From NCBI GenBank assembly GCA_024400545.1, contig JAKSMO010000001.1, forward strand, positions 1-64,000: a stretch of DNA of 64,000 nt, read 5' to 3'. Within the stretch, counting starts at the first letter, position 1, and the number at the start of each line of letters is the position of its first letter. Below, in pieces: positions 53,143-61,547 of this stretch. Source of the stretch: Bacteroidales bacterium (GTDB lineage Bacteria; Bacteroidota; Bacteroidia; Bacteroidales; P3). The notes beneath the pieces are model-generated. The model ran no database searches, had not been told where the DNA came from, and saw only the letters and a program-made list of their open reading frames with translations. Made by a program: the position numbers and the translations under genes.

Positions 53143-53755
53143 TCTATTTTTATCCTTGGTTGTAAGATGTTAAGAATTAGTCGCTTTGTTTTTGATTCGT
53201 CGGTCCCACTCGCACCCACATTATCGGCAAACCTAGCGCAAGTCGGCCTATTTTTGCCCCATAATTATAATGTATGCCTGTTGACGGAATGGATCTCCTA
53301 AAAAATGAAAATCTCCGATAGGAAAATTCTATCCACAATTGTCCCGCTGTGCCTTCGCTGTGCCTTCGCTGTGCCTTCGCTCATTCTACGGAGTAGCTCC
53401 GTCGCTGCCCTCGGAGCGCAAGCCCAACTTTACCGCCGCACGAACGATGCTTGATGGGGCGAAGTTCTAGCATGGATTTTTTGATGCGATACACATGTTT
53501 GGTTGCAAAGCTTTGTCAAAAAACGTTTTCGCAAAACGAGCGCCGTAGCGGTACCGCAGTGCCATCCAATCAAACCCCACGCCAAAACTTAGCTCGTAGT
53601 GTGTTCAGCATACAGGCAATACAACGAAAAAAGGAAGCATGTGGGATGGATATGGGATTTGAACTGGAGCTTCGGTGACGCTGTTGCGAAGGTGGGGCGG
53701 GCCAAATGTGACGGCAGTTGTGAATAAAAAAAAGTTACTTTTTTACAACAAATTG
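53143..53755. other. Gene-free region with short repeats
   Basis: No credible gene is seen. It holds an 11-bp unit CTGTGCCTTCG repeated three times (53347-53379), a hairpin-like CGGAGTAGCTCCG, and a 32-bp block (53638-53669) shared with 10881-10912. GGGATTTGAACTGGAG in that block resembles the complement of a tRNA T-arm, but no cloverleaf can be drawn. It may be decayed accessory DNA. Confidence 0.6.
53347..53379. repeat. 11-bp tandem repeat, three copies
   Basis: CTGTGCCTTCG at 53347, 53358 and 53369 without mismatch. Confidence 0.9.
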
Positions 53756-53785
53756 TTGATAATTCAAGAAAATTTACTATCTTTG
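53756..53785 (+). promoter_or_regulatory. Promoter of the TonB gene
   Basis: TTG at 53756-53758, a 19-nt spacer and TATCTTTG at 53778-53785, 64 nt before the ATG. Confidence 0.78.
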
Positions 53786-53848
53786 GAGTTGAAAATAGGC
53801 GCAAAAAATAAGCCTGAAAAGTGAAATAACAAATTAAAAATTAATAAT

Positions 53849-54538
53849 ATGGAAGCAAAGAAAACTCCCAAGGCTGACCTTGAAAATCGCAAAGGTCTGT
53901 TCCTTGAAATTGGTTTGGTGGTTACTTTGGCAGCTTGCTTGGTCGCTTTCAACGTGCGTCAGTACGAGAAAGAAATCAAGGAAGTAAACACCCGTGTTGC
54001 CGACATGGAAATTGATGCCGACATCATCCAGACCGAACAAGAAGAGACTCCTCCTCCTCCTCCCGAAGAGCCTGAGGTTGTGGCTACCGATCTCACCATT
54101 GTTGAGAACGACGCTGAGCTGACCAACGAGGTTGGTATCATCAACGCCGAGGATAATGCCAACAAGGCCCAGGAAGAATTCACTCAGATCGTTACTGAGG
54201 AAGAGGTAGTTGAGGAAGAAGAGGAAATTTTCCTCGTTGTTGAGGAAGATGCCGAATTCCCCGGTGGTCTCGAAGCCCTTTCCAAGTATCTGGCCGAGAA
54301 CATCAAGTATCCCCAGCTGGCTAAGGAAAACAACATCACGGGTCGTGTGTTCGTATCCTTCGTTGTTGAGAAGGACGGCCGCGTAGGCAACATCAAGATC
54401 CTCCGCGATATCGGCGGTGGTTGCGGTGCTGAGGCTGTGCGTGTTGTGAAAGCTATGCCCAAATGGAAACCTGGTAAGCAGCGTGGTAAGCCCGTTCGCT
54501 CCCAGTTCAACCTTCCCGTCAATTTCGACCTTCAGTAG
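53849..54538 (+). CDS. TonB-family energy transducer
   Basis: 229 aa. A short cytoplasmic N-terminus leads to one membrane helix (about 17-36, LFLEIGLVVTLAACLVAFNV). A Pro/Glu-rich periplasmic linker follows (PPPPPEEPEVV near 68, and a Glu-rich stretch near 120-135). The C-terminal TonB domain, about 137-229, has FPGGLEALSKYLAENIKYP, GRVFVSFVVEKDGRVGNIKI and MPKWKPGKQRGKPVRSQFNLPVNF. It drives outer-membrane SusC/TonB-dependent receptors. No ExbB/ExbD genes lie nearby. It has its own promoter and terminator. Confidence 0.93.
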   Translation: MEAKKTPKADLENRKGLFLEIGLVVTLAACLVAFNVRQYEKEIKEVNTRVADMEIDADIIQTEQEETPPPPPEEPEVVATDLTIVENDAELTNEVGIINAEDNANKAQEEFTQIVTEEEVVEEEEEIFLVVEEDAEFPGGLEALSKYLAENIKYPQLAKENNITGRVFVSFVVEKDGRVGNIKILRDIGGGCGAEAVRVVKAMPKWKPGKQRGKPVRSQFNLPVNFDLQ

Positions 54539-54579
54539 TCTAGTGGCTCTGCCACAAGTCAAGGTTTTGACACATAAAG

Positions 54580-54609
54580 GGGCTGCCAGTAAATACGGGC
54601 AGCCCTTTT
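54580..54609 (+). terminator. Terminator of the TonB gene
   Basis: GGGCTGCC (54580-54587) pairs with GGCAGCCC (54598-54605) and TTTT follows. Confidence 0.82.
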
Positions 54610-54641
54610 AAAATTATTTATTCATTAAAATCCCCGTACCA

Positions 54642-56564
54642 ATGCTCGCCATCAATAATCTCTCCGTGCAGTTCACCGGAACCAATTTGTTCGATAATGT
54701 CACTTTTAATATTGCCGACCACGACCGTGTGGGCTTGGTGGGTAAGAACGGTGCGGGAAAATCTACCTTGCTTAAGATTCTTTGCGGATGGCAGCAGCCC
54801 GAAACGGGCACTATGATCATCGCTTCGGGGCAGGAAGTGGGCTATCTGCCTCAGGAAATGGTGCCCGATACCTCGCGCACCGTTATCGACGAAGCTATGA
54901 CGGCTTTTAGCCGTATTGACGAGCTGCTGGCCCTCCAGCAACGGCTCACCGACGAGATTGCCGAGCGTACCGACTACGAGAGCGCTGATTACGAGCGGCT
55001 CCTCAATAGGCACAACGAGGTTACCGAACAGATTGTGATGCTGGGTGGCGACAACCGGCAGGAGCATACCGAGAAGGTGCTGCTGGGCTTGGGTTTCAAG
55101 CATAGCGATTTTGCCCGCCCCGTGGCCGAGTTCAGTGGCGGCTGGCAGATGCGTGTGGAGCTGGCCAAGCTCCTTCTCCGTCAGCCCGATTTCCTCCTGC
55201 TTGACGAGCCTACCAACCACCTGGATATCGAGTCGATCCAATGGCTTGAAAACTTTTTGCAGAATTATCCCGGCGCGGTAGTGCTGGTGTCGCACGACCG
55301 CACTTTCCTCGACAATATCACCAATCGAACTATCGAAATCACGGCAGGCCGAATCTACGACTATAAGTGCTCTTATTCCGATTATGTGGTGCAGATGCAG
55401 GAGCGTCGTGCCTCGCAAATGGCCCAGCTTACCGCCCAGCAGCGCGAGGTGGCTCAGATTGAGGCCTTTATTGAGCGCTTCCGCTACAAGGCCACCAAGA
55501 GCAAGCAGGTGCAGTCGCGTATCAAAATGCTCGACAGGATGGAAATGGTGCAGATCGACGAGGTGAGCACCGAGAGCATCCATTTCCGCTTTCCTCCGGC
55601 CCCCCACAGCGGCAAGATTGTTATTGAAGCCCAACATTTGGGCAAGAGCTATGGCGACCTAAATGTATTCCATGATGTTGATTTGCTGCTCACTTCGGGC
55701 AAAAAGGTGGCTTTTGTGGGCAAGAACGGCGAGGGCAAGAGCACCATGGCCAAGATTGTGGTGGGCGATATTAGCGACTATGTGGGCTCGTTTAAACTAG
55801 GTGCCCAGGTGCAGGTGGGCTATTATGCGCAGAATCAGGCTGCCATGCTCGATGGCGAGAAAACGGTTTTCCAAACTATTGATGATATAGCCACGGGCGA
55901 CATCCGCCCCAAGATCCGTAATATCTTGGGCAGTTTCCTGTTTGATAGTGAGGATTGCGAGAAGAAGGTGAAGGTGCTCTCGGGCGGTGAGAAGGCACGT
56001 TTGGCGTTGGCTAAGCTATTGTTGACTCCCAGCAACTTGCTGGTGCTCGATGAGCCTACCAACCATCTGGATATGGACTCCAAGGATATCCTCAAGAACG
56101 CCCTCTTGCAGTACACCGGCACATTGATCCTTGTTTCTCACGATCGTGATTTCTTGCAAGGCCTTACCGATGAGCTTTACGAGTTTCGCGACGGCGGCGT
56201 GCATGAGTTTAAAGGCGATATTTTTGAGTTCCTTGAATGGCGTCAGGCTCAGACCAGCCAGCAGAGCACCAAATCTGCCGCGCCTCAGGCTTCCAAATCG
56301 GCCTCCGAGGGCCGTCAGGCTTACGAGCAGAGCAAGGATCGTGAGCGCGAACTCCGCAAGCTGCGCAACGCCGTAGCCCAATGCGAAAAAGAGATTGAAA
56401 GTCTGGAATCGCAGATTGCCGAAAAGGAATCGGTGCTCGCTTCGGGTAGTGCCCAAGATGCCGATTTCTATGCGCAGTATCAGTCGCTAAAGGACAAACT
56501 CGACGAACAGATGGAGGCTTGGGAACTTGCTACCATTGCCGTTGATGAGTTCCAAAATCAGTAA
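54642..56564 (+). CDS. ABC-F family ATPase (translation factor type)
   Basis: 640 aa with two ABC domains in tandem and no membrane part. Domain 1: GKNGAGKSTLLKIL, SGGWQMRVELAKLLL and DEPTNHLD. A linker (P-site tRNA interaction motif region) is rich in Arg/Lys/Gln (QERRASQMAQLTAQQREVAQ). Domain 2: GKNGEGKSTMAKIV, LSGGEKARLALAKLLL and DEPTNHLD. A C-terminal coiled coil (RERELRKLRNAVAQCEKEIE) suggests the Uup or YdiF/YheS subgroup. It acts on ribosomes; the exact subgroup is not certain. Confidence 0.93.
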   Translation: MLAINNLSVQFTGTNLFDNVTFNIADHDRVGLVGKNGAGKSTLLKILCGWQQPETGTMIIASGQEVGYLPQEMVPDTSRTVIDEAMTAFSRIDELLALQQRLTDEIAERTDYESADYERLLNRHNEVTEQIVMLGGDNRQEHTEKVLLGLGFKHSDFARPVAEFSGGWQMRVELAKLLLRQPDFLLLDEPTNHLDIESIQWLENFLQNYPGAVVLVSHDRTFLDNITNRTIEITAGRIYDYKCSYSDYVVQMQERRASQMAQLTAQQREVAQIEAFIERFRYKATKSKQVQSRIKMLDRMEMVQIDEVSTESIHFRFPPAPHSGKIVIEAQHLGKSYGDLNVFHDVDLLLTSGKKVAFVGKNGEGKSTMAKIVVGDISDYVGSFKLGAQVQVGYYAQNQAAMLDGEKTVFQTIDDIATGDIRPKIRNILGSFLFDSEDCEKKVKVLSGGEKARLALAKLLLTPSNLLVLDEPTNHLDMDSKDILKNALLQYTGTLILVSHDRDFLQGLTDELYEFRDGGVHEFKGDIFEFLEWRQAQTSQQSTKSAAPQASKSASEGRQAYEQSKDRERELRKLRNAVAQCEKEIESLESQIAEKESVLASGSAQDADFYAQYQSLKDKLDEQMEAWELATIAVDEFQNQ

Positions 56565-56825
56565 CCGACCGCTACAATCAAATCAACCTCGGTTGAACTG
56601 ATGTTTGTTGATTTGTTGATTCGAAGTTTGTTGATTTGACCGCGCCAGCCATTCTCCCATTCTCGGCCAGACCTGGCCCCCCATTCAACAACATCCGTCC
56701 ATTCGCTTTATTCGTGATGAAGTAACCAACTTGTGTGGCAAGAAGTCATTCTTGATTTCTTTCAAATTTTCCTTCTTAGATGAGTGTGGATATAACTGTT
56801 TGATTTTTATTGGTTGCTGGGGTTG
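56565..56825. other. Intergenic stretch after the ABC-F gene
   Basis: It holds a small hairpin TCAACC/GGTTGA (56583-56596) and three copies of TTTGTTGATTTG-like sequence (about 56604-56638). A 100-nt segment near 56720-56800 has coding-like composition on either strand but no recognisable product. Confidence 0.5.
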
Positions 56826-56966
56826 GGGTGCAGGATGGTGCAGGTTGTTCTATAACTTTCGTATATAGGGGGGAAAACATTCCCTATAGATAAATATCAT
56901 TTATATAGGAGATGTTTTCCCCCTTATAGAAAAATGTTGTAAAAGTAGGTGCACCATCTTGCACCC
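56826..56966. repeat. Nested inverted repeat of 141 bp
   Basis: Outer arms 56826-56842 and 56950-56966 are 17 bp with one mismatch (GGGTGCAGGATGGTGCA and its complement). Inner arms 56864-56880 and 56912-56928 are 17 bp with one G-T pair. Inside these, CCTATA (56883-56888) pairs with TATAGG (56904-56909) and ATAAAT with ATTTAT around a 3-nt loop. No gene lies inside. It resembles a miniature mobile element or a site for a replication or recombination protein. Confidence 0.8.
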
Positions 56967-57025
56967 AGGCTGTGGCGAAGGGTGATTTTCTCAAAATAAA
57001 ATTTACACGATTCAGAAAAAGTTAC

Positions 57026-57033
57026 TATCTTTG
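57026..57033 (+). promoter_or_regulatory. -7 box of the small-peptide/fimbrillin-like locus
   Basis: TATCTTTG, 13 nt before the ATG at 57046. No good -33 element is seen. It is the only strong box upstream of the 47-aa peptide and the lipoprotein. Confidence 0.65.
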
Positions 57034-57045
57034 CAAACACAAACA

Positions 57046-57123
57046 ATGAAGAAAGCAATAGCTACACATTACGCTAACTTACTGGGAATCACCCCCCCCG
57101 CAAAATCGGTTCGAGTTCGATAG
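57046..57123 (+). CDS. Possible 25-aa leader peptide
   Basis: The frame MKKAIATHYANLLGITPPAK continues five residues to a TAG at 57121. It starts at the first ATG after the promoter, at a normal distance. It contains a run of eight C that could slip. It may be a leader peptide, or untranslated. No homologue is recognised. Confidence 0.35.
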   Translation: MKKAIATHYANLLGITPPAKSVRVR

Positions 57124-57246
57124 AGCCGATTTCCCTTTGCTTTATTTCTTATTTTGGGCAGCCAGGATGCCTTGGCATGCCTTTGCCTGTCTGTTATCCG
57201 TATTGCAAATAACCAACAACAATAATTAATCTTCAAAAACACAACA

Positions 57247-57390
57247 ATGAAAAAGATTTACGAAAAGCCCATCGTAGAAGTGATGGACGCACGAGTAGAA
57301 AAAGGCTTTGCCGGCAGCGGCAGCGACGCTCCCCAGGGCAAAGGCCAAGATCAATGGAATGTTCCTGCAGAAGGCTATCAGTTTAACTAA
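57247..57390 (+). CDS. 47-aa Bacteroidales small peptide
   Basis: The sequence opens MKKIYEKPIVEVMDARVEKG, then FAGSGSDAPQGKGQDQW, and ends GYQFN. From memory, short ORFs with MKKxYxKPxxEVxxxxVExGFA and a Gly/Ser/Asp-rich tail recur in Bacteroidales beside surface lipoproteins, but their function is not described as far as I know. There is no signal peptide. It ends 15 nt before the fimbrillin-like lipoprotein, so they are probably co-transcribed. Confidence 0.62.
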   Translation: MKKIYEKPIVEVMDARVEKGFAGSGSDAPQGKGQDQWNVPAEGYQFN

Positions 57391-57405
57391 AAATCTCAGC
57401 GCACA

Positions 57406-58854
57406 ATGAAGAAAACCATCTTTACCTTCTCTGCCATCGCCCTCGTGGCCTTTGGCATCAGCTCCTGTCAGAAAGAAGAAGAGGCCGCTCAGCTGCCCCA
57501 GCAGTTCCGCGCCTGCGCCGACAACTCGGCCAAGACCCACATGGGCGCTGACAACTATACCGAGTGGAATAGTGACGACCAGATCCGCATCGGATTCCAG
57601 ACCGGCACCGACGGCGCAGTCTATACCGCCACCCCCGACGCAACCGATGCCACTTGGGCCGACTTCTCCCATGTGAGCGGCAGCACCAGCGGCACTCCCC
57701 TCTATGCCGTCTATCCCGCCAGCATAGCCCAGGGCCAGCCTGGCAACCGAGTCAACCTGCCCGCAGTGCAGCACAGCGCCGATGGCAGCTTTGCCGGTGC
57801 TCCCATGGTAGCCGACTTTAGCACTATCGACCTCAGCGAGTCCATGCCCCGCGTCAAGTTCCAAAACCTCTGCGGCATGATGAAGATCCACCTGCAGCAG
57901 GCCAACACCAACATCAGCGAGATTGCCGTGATTGCCGACCAGCAGCTCAACGGCACCTACACCATCAGCTACACCGATGGCGTTCCCGCTCTCACCTCCA
58001 CCACCGCCACCGCTCCCAATACAGCTTCGCGCATCACCACCCTGGTTCTCGGCGAGGCACCGAGCATCTCTGACGGCAAAGACTTCTACATCTATCTGCC
58101 CGCCGGCAATTACACCAACATGAAGCTCCGCATCAAGAACTCCGCTGGCAATTACTGCACCAAGACCTGCGCCGCCGTCACCATCAATCGCAACGAAATT
58201 GTGCCCATCACCCTCGGCAGCGGTATGAGTTTCATGCCCCCTGCACAGTTGAAAGAGCGGGCTTTTGATGCAAGTTCTGCAACATCCATTACCTTCCACT
58301 ACAACTCCACTGTCACTAGCGGCACAAACATTGCAGAATCTGGTAGCACTCCTATCTATTTGGTCGATAATAATCACGTAGTTGATGTTTATACATCTGC
58401 TTCCGTTATCAATGCCCCAGTATATTGCTATTTCCTATTTAGGCGCTGTGAAGCAATGCAATCCATTGACTTAGGCGTAGGTTTTAAGACCGACAATGTA
58501 CAGCGTATGGACTATATGTTCGTCAATTGTGGTTTAATTACTAACATCGATTTGTCGACATTCAATACCGCCAATGTGGTGAGTATGAGGTATATGTTCA
58601 ACGAATGCAACGCCCTCACCAGCCTCGACCTCTCAAGCTTCTCAAGCAGCAGCAATCTATCAATTCAAGAGATGTTCATGAATTGCATCCAACTATCTTC
58701 CATTAAGTTCAACCACAATTTCACACCTTCAAACACGTCTGATGCCATAAGGTCTACAAAGAGAGGATGCACCGTCTATTGCAACGAAACCTTAAAAGGT
58801 ATGTTACAAAATAATGGTCATGGCAGAGATATCACCTACATCACCAACTATTAA
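57406..58854 (+). CDS. Fimbrillin-like lipoprotein fused to BspA-type repeats
   Basis: 482 aa. The lipobox is VAFGISSCQKEE (Cys21). Residues ~30-280 are fimbrillin-like (FimA/Mfa type): NYTEWNSDDQIRIGF, PLYAVYPASIA, FQNLCGMMKIHL and ISDGKDFYIYLPAGNYTNMK. From ~325 to 440 there are DUF285/BspA leucine-rich repeats: MDYMFVNCGLITNIDLSTFN and MRYMFNECNALTSLDLSSF. Codon use changes abruptly near 58250: the 5' part is rich in GCC/ATC/ACC, the 3' part in AT-ending codons. It looks like a chimera of a pilus-type subunit and an adhesin domain. Surface adhesion is a likely role (inference). Confidence 0.82.
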   Translation: MKKTIFTFSAIALVAFGISSCQKEEEAAQLPQQFRACADNSAKTHMGADNYTEWNSDDQIRIGFQTGTDGAVYTATPDATDATWADFSHVSGSTSGTPLYAVYPASIAQGQPGNRVNLPAVQHSADGSFAGAPMVADFSTIDLSESMPRVKFQNLCGMMKIHLQQANTNISEIAVIADQQLNGTYTISYTDGVPALTSTTATAPNTASRITTLVLGEAPSISDGKDFYIYLPAGNYTNMKLRIKNSAGNYCTKTCAAVTINRNEIVPITLGSGMSFMPPAQLKERAFDASSATSITFHYNSTVTSGTNIAESGSTPIYLVDNNHVVDVYTSASVINAPVYCYFLFRRCEAMQSIDLGVGFKTDNVQRMDYMFVNCGLITNIDLSTFNTANVVSMRYMFNECNALTSLDLSSFSSSSNLSIQEMFMNCIQLSSIKFNHNFTPSNTSDAIRSTKRGCTVYCNETLKGMLQNNGHGRDITYITNY

Positions 58855-58910
58855 TGCCTAGCCTGGCAGCATCGGCCCAGTGCCCAGCCGCCAAATAGCA
58901 TACACTAAAG

Positions 58911-58948
58911 CACCCCCGCCGACACTGTTGGCGGGGGTGTTTGTTTTA
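58911..58948 (+). terminator. Terminator of the fimbrillin/BspA gene
   Basis: CACCCCCGCC (58911-58920) pairs perfectly with GGCGGGGGTG (58930-58939), followed by TTTGTTTT. Confidence 0.92.
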
Positions 58949-59006
58949 TTGTCCAAGGCTGTTTCTTGCGTTGGCAGGCTGAGCACTATATGAGGAATGG
59001 GTGTGC

Positions 59007-60251
59007 CTATTCCTCTTTGGGTTGTGCGGCGGCACGGCCGGCGGCAAAGCCCGTGGAGAAGGCAATCTGGAGGTTGTAGCCGCCGGTGTCGGCATCGAGG
59101 TCCAGCACCTCGCCGGCAAAATACAAGCCGGGCACAAGTTTTGACTCCATGGTTTTGGGGTTGATTTCCTTGGTGTTTACACCTCCTTGGGTGACGATGG
59201 CCGTGTTGTAGTCACCAGTGCCGCAAAGCGTGAACTCCACGTTTTTGAGGAACTGCAGCAGGCGTTTGCGCTCGGCGCCATTAATCTGGTGGAGCCGCTT
59301 GTAATATTCTATGTGCAGTCGTTCCAGAGCCAGGGGCACCAACTCGGCGGGTAGCCATAGGCGCAGTGCGTCGTTAAACACACGAGTGCCGTTGGCATCA
59401 ATGTCGGCGAGCAGTCGGTGGTCCAGCTTCTCGGTGGATAGCGCAGGTTTAAGGTCGATATGCGCAATCAGTTTTTCGCCGCTGTTCAGCATTCGGCTTA
59501 CTTGTCGGCTTGCCGATATCACAATAGGGCCATCAATCCCATTGCGGGTGAATGTCATTTCGCCAAAATTCTCGTAGAGTTTCTTGCCGTCGGGTCGGGT
59601 CACGGTGAGTCCTACATTCTTCAGCACAAACGATTCCAATTCTTTGGGCAGCTTTTCTTCGCACAAAAGCGATACCAATGAAGGCACTTGGGAAACCACT
59701 GTGTGACCGGCATCCTCGGCCAGGCGGTAGCCAATGCCGGTAGATCCTGTAGTGGGGTAGGAGAGGCCCCCGGTGGCAATGATCACGGCATCGCCGCGCA
59801 CCGTGGTGCCGTCTTGCAAGCGTACACCGTGGCGATCTTCGGTAAGGCTCTTGACGGCGCAGTTCTTGCGGATTTCCACATTGGAACGCCCTTCCAAGTC
59901 GTTAATCAATGCCAAAAAGATGTCGAGCGACTTGCCGCTTTGGGGAAAAACACGGTTGCCGCGCTCTTCCACCAGAGGCACATTGCGCTGCTCAAAAAAG
60001 TCCATCAGTTGGGTGTTGAACATTTGGGCAAAAGCATTGCGCATCCATCGGCCGTCGGGTCCGATGTGGGTGAGGAAATCCTTCATCACTGCCGTGTTGG
60101 TGAGGTTGCATCGGCCCTTGCCGGTAATGCGCAGTTTTCGTCCGGCCTGGTCCATTTTTTCCAACAACACGACATCGGCACCCTGTTCGGCAGCGGCCAC
60201 GGCTGCCATCATTCCGGCAGCGCCGGCTCCTACAATAACTACTTTTGGCAT
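59007..60251 (-). CDS. YhiN/HI0933-family FAD flavoprotein
   Basis: 414 aa from ATG 60251 (MPKVVIVGAGAAGMMAAVAA), where the FAD-binding Rossmann motif begins at once. A 12-codon extension has no such support. LRITGKGRCNLTN is the family mark, with VIIATGGLSYPTTGSTGIGY and the C-terminal VPGLYFAGEVLDLDADTGGYNLQIA. These proteins are NAD(P)/FAD oxidoreductases of poorly known function, related to BaiN. It is divergent from ruvB. Confidence 0.93.
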   Translation of the reverse strand: MPKVVIVGAGAAGMMAAVAAAEQGADVVLLEKMDQAGRKLRITGKGRCNLTNTAVMKDFLTHIGPDGRWMRNAFAQMFNTQLMDFFEQRNVPLVEERGNRVFPQSGKSLDIFLALINDLEGRSNVEIRKNCAVKSLTEDRHGVRLQDGTTVRGDAVIIATGGLSYPTTGSTGIGYRLAEDAGHTVVSQVPSLVSLLCEEKLPKELESFVLKNVGLTVTRPDGKKLYENFGEMTFTRNGIDGPIVISASRQVSRMLNSGEKLIAHIDLKPALSTEKLDHRLLADIDANGTRVFNDALRLWLPAELVPLALERLHIEYYKRLHQINGAERKRLLQFLKNVEFTLCGTGDYNTAIVTQGGVNTKEINPKTMESKLVPGLYFAGEVLDLDADTGGYNLQIAFSTGFAAGRAAAQPKEE

Positions 60252-60418
60252 AATGATATTTTTTGAGAATAACGCATCCTCCGCCATATTATTGCCTGGG
60301 GTGCCAATTTTTGCCCGTTGGGGCAGGGGCTATCATTCATCAACTGGGCGCAAGCAGGGCAAAGAGCATGAATATGGCAGCGAGCGGATATATTTTTTAT
60401 TATGTCATTTTTTTTTTG

Positions 60419-60426
60419 TAACTTTG
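60419..60426 (+). promoter_or_regulatory. -7 box of ruvB
   Basis: TAACTTTG, 20 nt before the ruvB ATG at 60447. It falls inside a possible 5' extension of the frame, which supports the downstream start. Confidence 0.65.
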
Positions 60427-60446
60427 CACCCTCAAAGAGTACTCAA

Positions 60447-61469
60447 ATGAATAATAATTTAGACGCTACAGGCCACAGTCAGTCGGCCCAAGAACGCGAG
60501 GTGGAGCGTGCGCTGCGACCCAAAGGGTTCGATAGCTTTTCTGGTCAGGCTCAGGTGCTTGACAACCTGCGCGTGTTTGTTGGGGCCGCTAAGCAACGTG
60601 GCGAACCGCTCGACCATGTGCTGCTTTTTGGCCCTCCGGGTTTGGGCAAGACCACCCTGTCGCATATCATTGCCAACGAGCTGGGGGTGGGTATAAAAAT
60701 GACCTCGGGCCCTGTGTTGGACAAGCCAGGCGACTTGGCAGGAATGCTCACTTCTTTGGAGGCCAACGACGTGCTTTTTATCGACGAAATACACCGACTG
60801 TCGCCCGTGGTAGAGGAATATCTGTATTCTGCTATGGAGGACTATAAGATTGATATCCTTATCGAGTCGGGTCCCGCCGCCCGCAGTGTGCAACTCAACC
60901 TCAAGCCATTCACGCTCATAGGCGCCACCACCCGTTCGGGTATGCTCACGGCCCCGCTTCGCGCTCGTTTCGGTATCAACTGCCGCCTACAGTATTACGA
61001 CCCCGAAACCTTGGCCAAAATCGTCAATCGCTCAGCCGGTCTGCTGCAGGTGAAAATCACCTCGGAATCGGCTTTCGAAATCGCACGCCGCAGTCGTGGC
61101 ACCCCTCGTATCGCCAACCTCTTATTGCGCCGCGTGCGCGATTTTGCCCAGGTGAAAGGCGACGGAACCATCACCCTCGACATTGCCCGTTATGCATTAG
61201 GAAACCTCAATGTTGACCGCAACGGACTTGACGAGATGGACCTTCGCATTCTGGGCACCATTATCGACAAGTTTAAGGGCGGCCCTGTGGGCATCAGCAA
61301 CATTGCCACCGCCGTGGGCGAGGACGCAGGTACTGTGGAGGAGGTTTACGAACCCTATCTGATCCAGGAAGGCTACCTCCAGCGTACGCCCCGAGGCCGT
61401 GAGGCCACGGCGTTGGCCTACCAGCACCTTGGCAAGATAAAGATGGGCGACCAGCCGGAACTTTTTTAG
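60447..61469 (+). CDS. ruvB: Holliday junction branch migration ATPase RuvB
   Basis: 340 aa from ATG 60447. Walker A is GPPGLGKT (62-69), Walker B is [12 protein letters not shown], sensor 1 is [20 protein letters not shown] (with the Arg finger), and sensor 2 is [21 protein letters not shown]. The C-terminal winged helix ends [18 protein letters not shown]. It pumps DNA through RuvA-bound Holliday junctions. ruvA and ruvC are not adjacent. Confidence 0.97.
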   Translation: MNNNLDATGHSQSAQEREVERALRPKGFDSFSGQAQVLDNLRVFVGAAKQRGEPLDHVLLFGPPGLGKTTLSHIIANELGVGIKMTSGPVLDKPGDLAGMLTSLEANDVLFIDEIHRLSPVVEEYLYSAMEDYKIDILIESGPAARSVQLNLKPFTLIGATTRSGMLTAPLRARFGINCRLQYYDPETLAKIVNRSAGLLQVKITSESAFEIARRSRGTPRIANLLLRRVRDFAQVKGDGTITLDIARYALGNLNVDRNGLDEMDLRILGTIIDKFKGGPVGISNIATAVGEDAGTVEEVYEPYLIQEGYLQRTPRGREATALAYQHLGKIKMGDQPELF

Positions 61470-61496
61470 TTAAGAGTTAAGAATTAAGAGTTAAGT
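61469..61496 (+). repeat. Heptanucleotide tandem repeat, four copies
   Basis: Units at 61469, 61476, 61483 and 61490: GTTAAGA, GTTAAGA, ATTAAGA, GTTAAGT. The array begins on the last base of the ruvB stop codon and runs directly into a TATTTTTG box. Confidence 0.88.
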
Positions 61497-61517
61497 ATTT
61501 TTGCGCGAGTAAGCGCA
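61496..61517 (+). promoter_or_regulatory. -7 box and overlapping hairpin upstream of hutI
   Basis: TATTTTTG at 61496-61503 fits TAnnTTTG. TGCGC (61502-61506) and GCGCA (61513-61517) form a small inverted repeat over the expected start of transcription, a possible operator. The hutI ATG is at 61548. Confidence 0.55.
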
Positions 61518-61547
61518 TTTGTCAATTTATATAACACATAACAATCT

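Noticed and set aside
53620..53700. tRNA-like sequence (GGGATTTGAACTGGAG)
   Set aside because: Only the T-arm-like part is present; acceptor and anticodon stems cannot be formed.
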